Made by a program: the position numbers and the translations under genes. The notes beneath the pieces are model-generated. The model was not told the DNA's origin. It saw nothing but the letters and a program-made list of their open reading frames with translations, and did no database searches. DNA of 5,513 nt from an uncultured Campylobacter sp. (GTDB taxonomy: Bacteria > Campylobacterota > Campylobacteria > Campylobacterales > Campylobacteraceae), in assembly GCA_938041615.1 (NCBI GenBank), contig CALISV010000118.1, forward strand, positions 1 through 5,513. The letters are read 5' to 3'. Within the stretch, counting starts at the first letter, position 1. Every line of letters starts with the position of its first letter. Below are positions 5,075 to 5,513 of this stretch, piece after piece.

Positions 5075-5513
5075 TTACCAATCAATAGACTGAATTTTAC
5101 CGATTTTTAACGGAAATTGGAAACTTTTGTTCTCATTTACGCGAATTATACCAAGAGAACTCTGGCCGCCAAGCTCTTTTATAAACACTACACTTTGCCC
5201 GTCGCTAGAAAATCTAGGGTATAAATTTTTACCGCTTGCGGTAAGCTGTCTGATGTAATCAGTCTGCGTAGAGATCATGTAAATGTTAAAATCTCTCGTT
5301 CCAAAGCTACTCTTACCGTCTTCTCTACTGGAGTAAACTATATAGTTTTGATAGGTGCTGACGGAGTTATTATTTTTGCCGTGATAAACCAACTGCTCAA
5401 AACCGCTTCCATCGACGTTTTGCGCGAAAACGTTAGGATAGCCGAGTCTATCTGAAACGAAAACCACGCGTCTATCGCCGTCGACAAAGTTGCCGTTGAC
5501 GTCTATACCGCTA
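5075..5513 (-). CDS. tolB: TolB, periplasmic beta-propeller of the Tol-Pal system (C-terminal part)
   Basis: Only the last 146 or so residues are in the window; the frame stays open past the edge, with ...NGNFVDGDRR preceding VVFVSDRLGYPNVFAQN. TolB is a periplasmic protein that binds Pal and TolA and shuttles during cell division. The visible part contains WD40-like propeller blades of the TolB type: FVSDRLGYPNVF, IVYSSRE...FNIYMIST...IRQLTASGKN and LYPRFSSDGQSVVFIKE, ending in GKIQSIDW. It lies directly upstream of pal, the usual order. The GTG at 5467 is an internal valine codon, not the start. The N-terminal domain and signal peptide lie outside the window. Confidence 0.93.
   Translation of the reverse strand, partial: SGIDVNGNFVDGDRRVVFVSDRLGYPNVFAQNVDGSGFEQLVYHGKNNNSVSTYQNYIVYSSREDGKSSFGTRDFNIYMISTQTDYIRQLTASGKNLYPRFSSDGQSVVFIKELGGQSSLGIIRVNENKSFQFPLKIGKIQSIDW

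Noticed and set aside
5022..5081. Upstream start for pal at 5081
   Set aside because: It adds 20 residues before a normal lipoprotein signal, overlaps tolB and the promoter, and lacks an SD; ATG 5021 has AAGGA at 5 nt.
5465..5467. GTG at 5467 as the tolB start
   Set aside because: The frame continues upstream to the window edge with TolB-like residues; this is an internal valine.

Overview
The window looks like chromosome of a Campylobacter-type epsilonproteobacterium. From position 5513 down to 549 the minus strand carries tolB, pal, cpoB (ybgF), slyD, fabD, mtnN (pfs) and a ttcA-type gene. As I recall it, this is the gene order of the C. jejuni Cj0112-Cj0118 block. Other signs agree: a Campylobacter-like Pal with extra cysteines, extended -10 promoters (TATAAT) without a clear -35, and heavy use of the word AAATTT. 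The ttcA region is about 51% G+C by hand count (601-1140), well above C. jejuni. That suggests a higher-GC species such as the showae/rectus/curvus/gracilis group; the species is inference.

Layout. Positions 1-440 hold an unrecognised plus-strand gene of about 34% G+C, possibly cut by the window edge. A strong ribosome binding site at its end opens a second reading frame that stops after 20 codons. Positions 441-548 lie between convergent genes and are full of AAATTTGAC-like palindromes. From 549 onward everything is a dense minus-strand gene block with 4-nt overlaps or short gaps. There is no gene-free stretch over 300 bases and I see no RNA gene, CRISPR array or insertion sequence.

Function. 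TolB, Pal and CpoB are the periplasmic side of the Tol-Pal system, which ties outer membrane to peptidoglycan during division. SlyD is a prolyl isomerase and metal chaperone with a long His/Cys tail. FabD charges ACP with malonate for fatty acid synthesis, MtnN clears S-adenosylhomocysteine and related nucleosides, and the TtcA-like protein probably thiolates tRNA. fabD, mtnN and ttcA are joined by ATGA stop/start overlaps, so their translation is probably coupled. Two near-identical promoter boxes, before pal and before slyD, probably split the block into transcription units.

I found no clearly new defence or mobile system. The points most worth a second look are the accessory/core boundary with its cut-short gene, the palindrome cluster, a TtcA protein lacking one expected Fe-S cysteine, an A9 tract inside cpoB, and the twin promoters.
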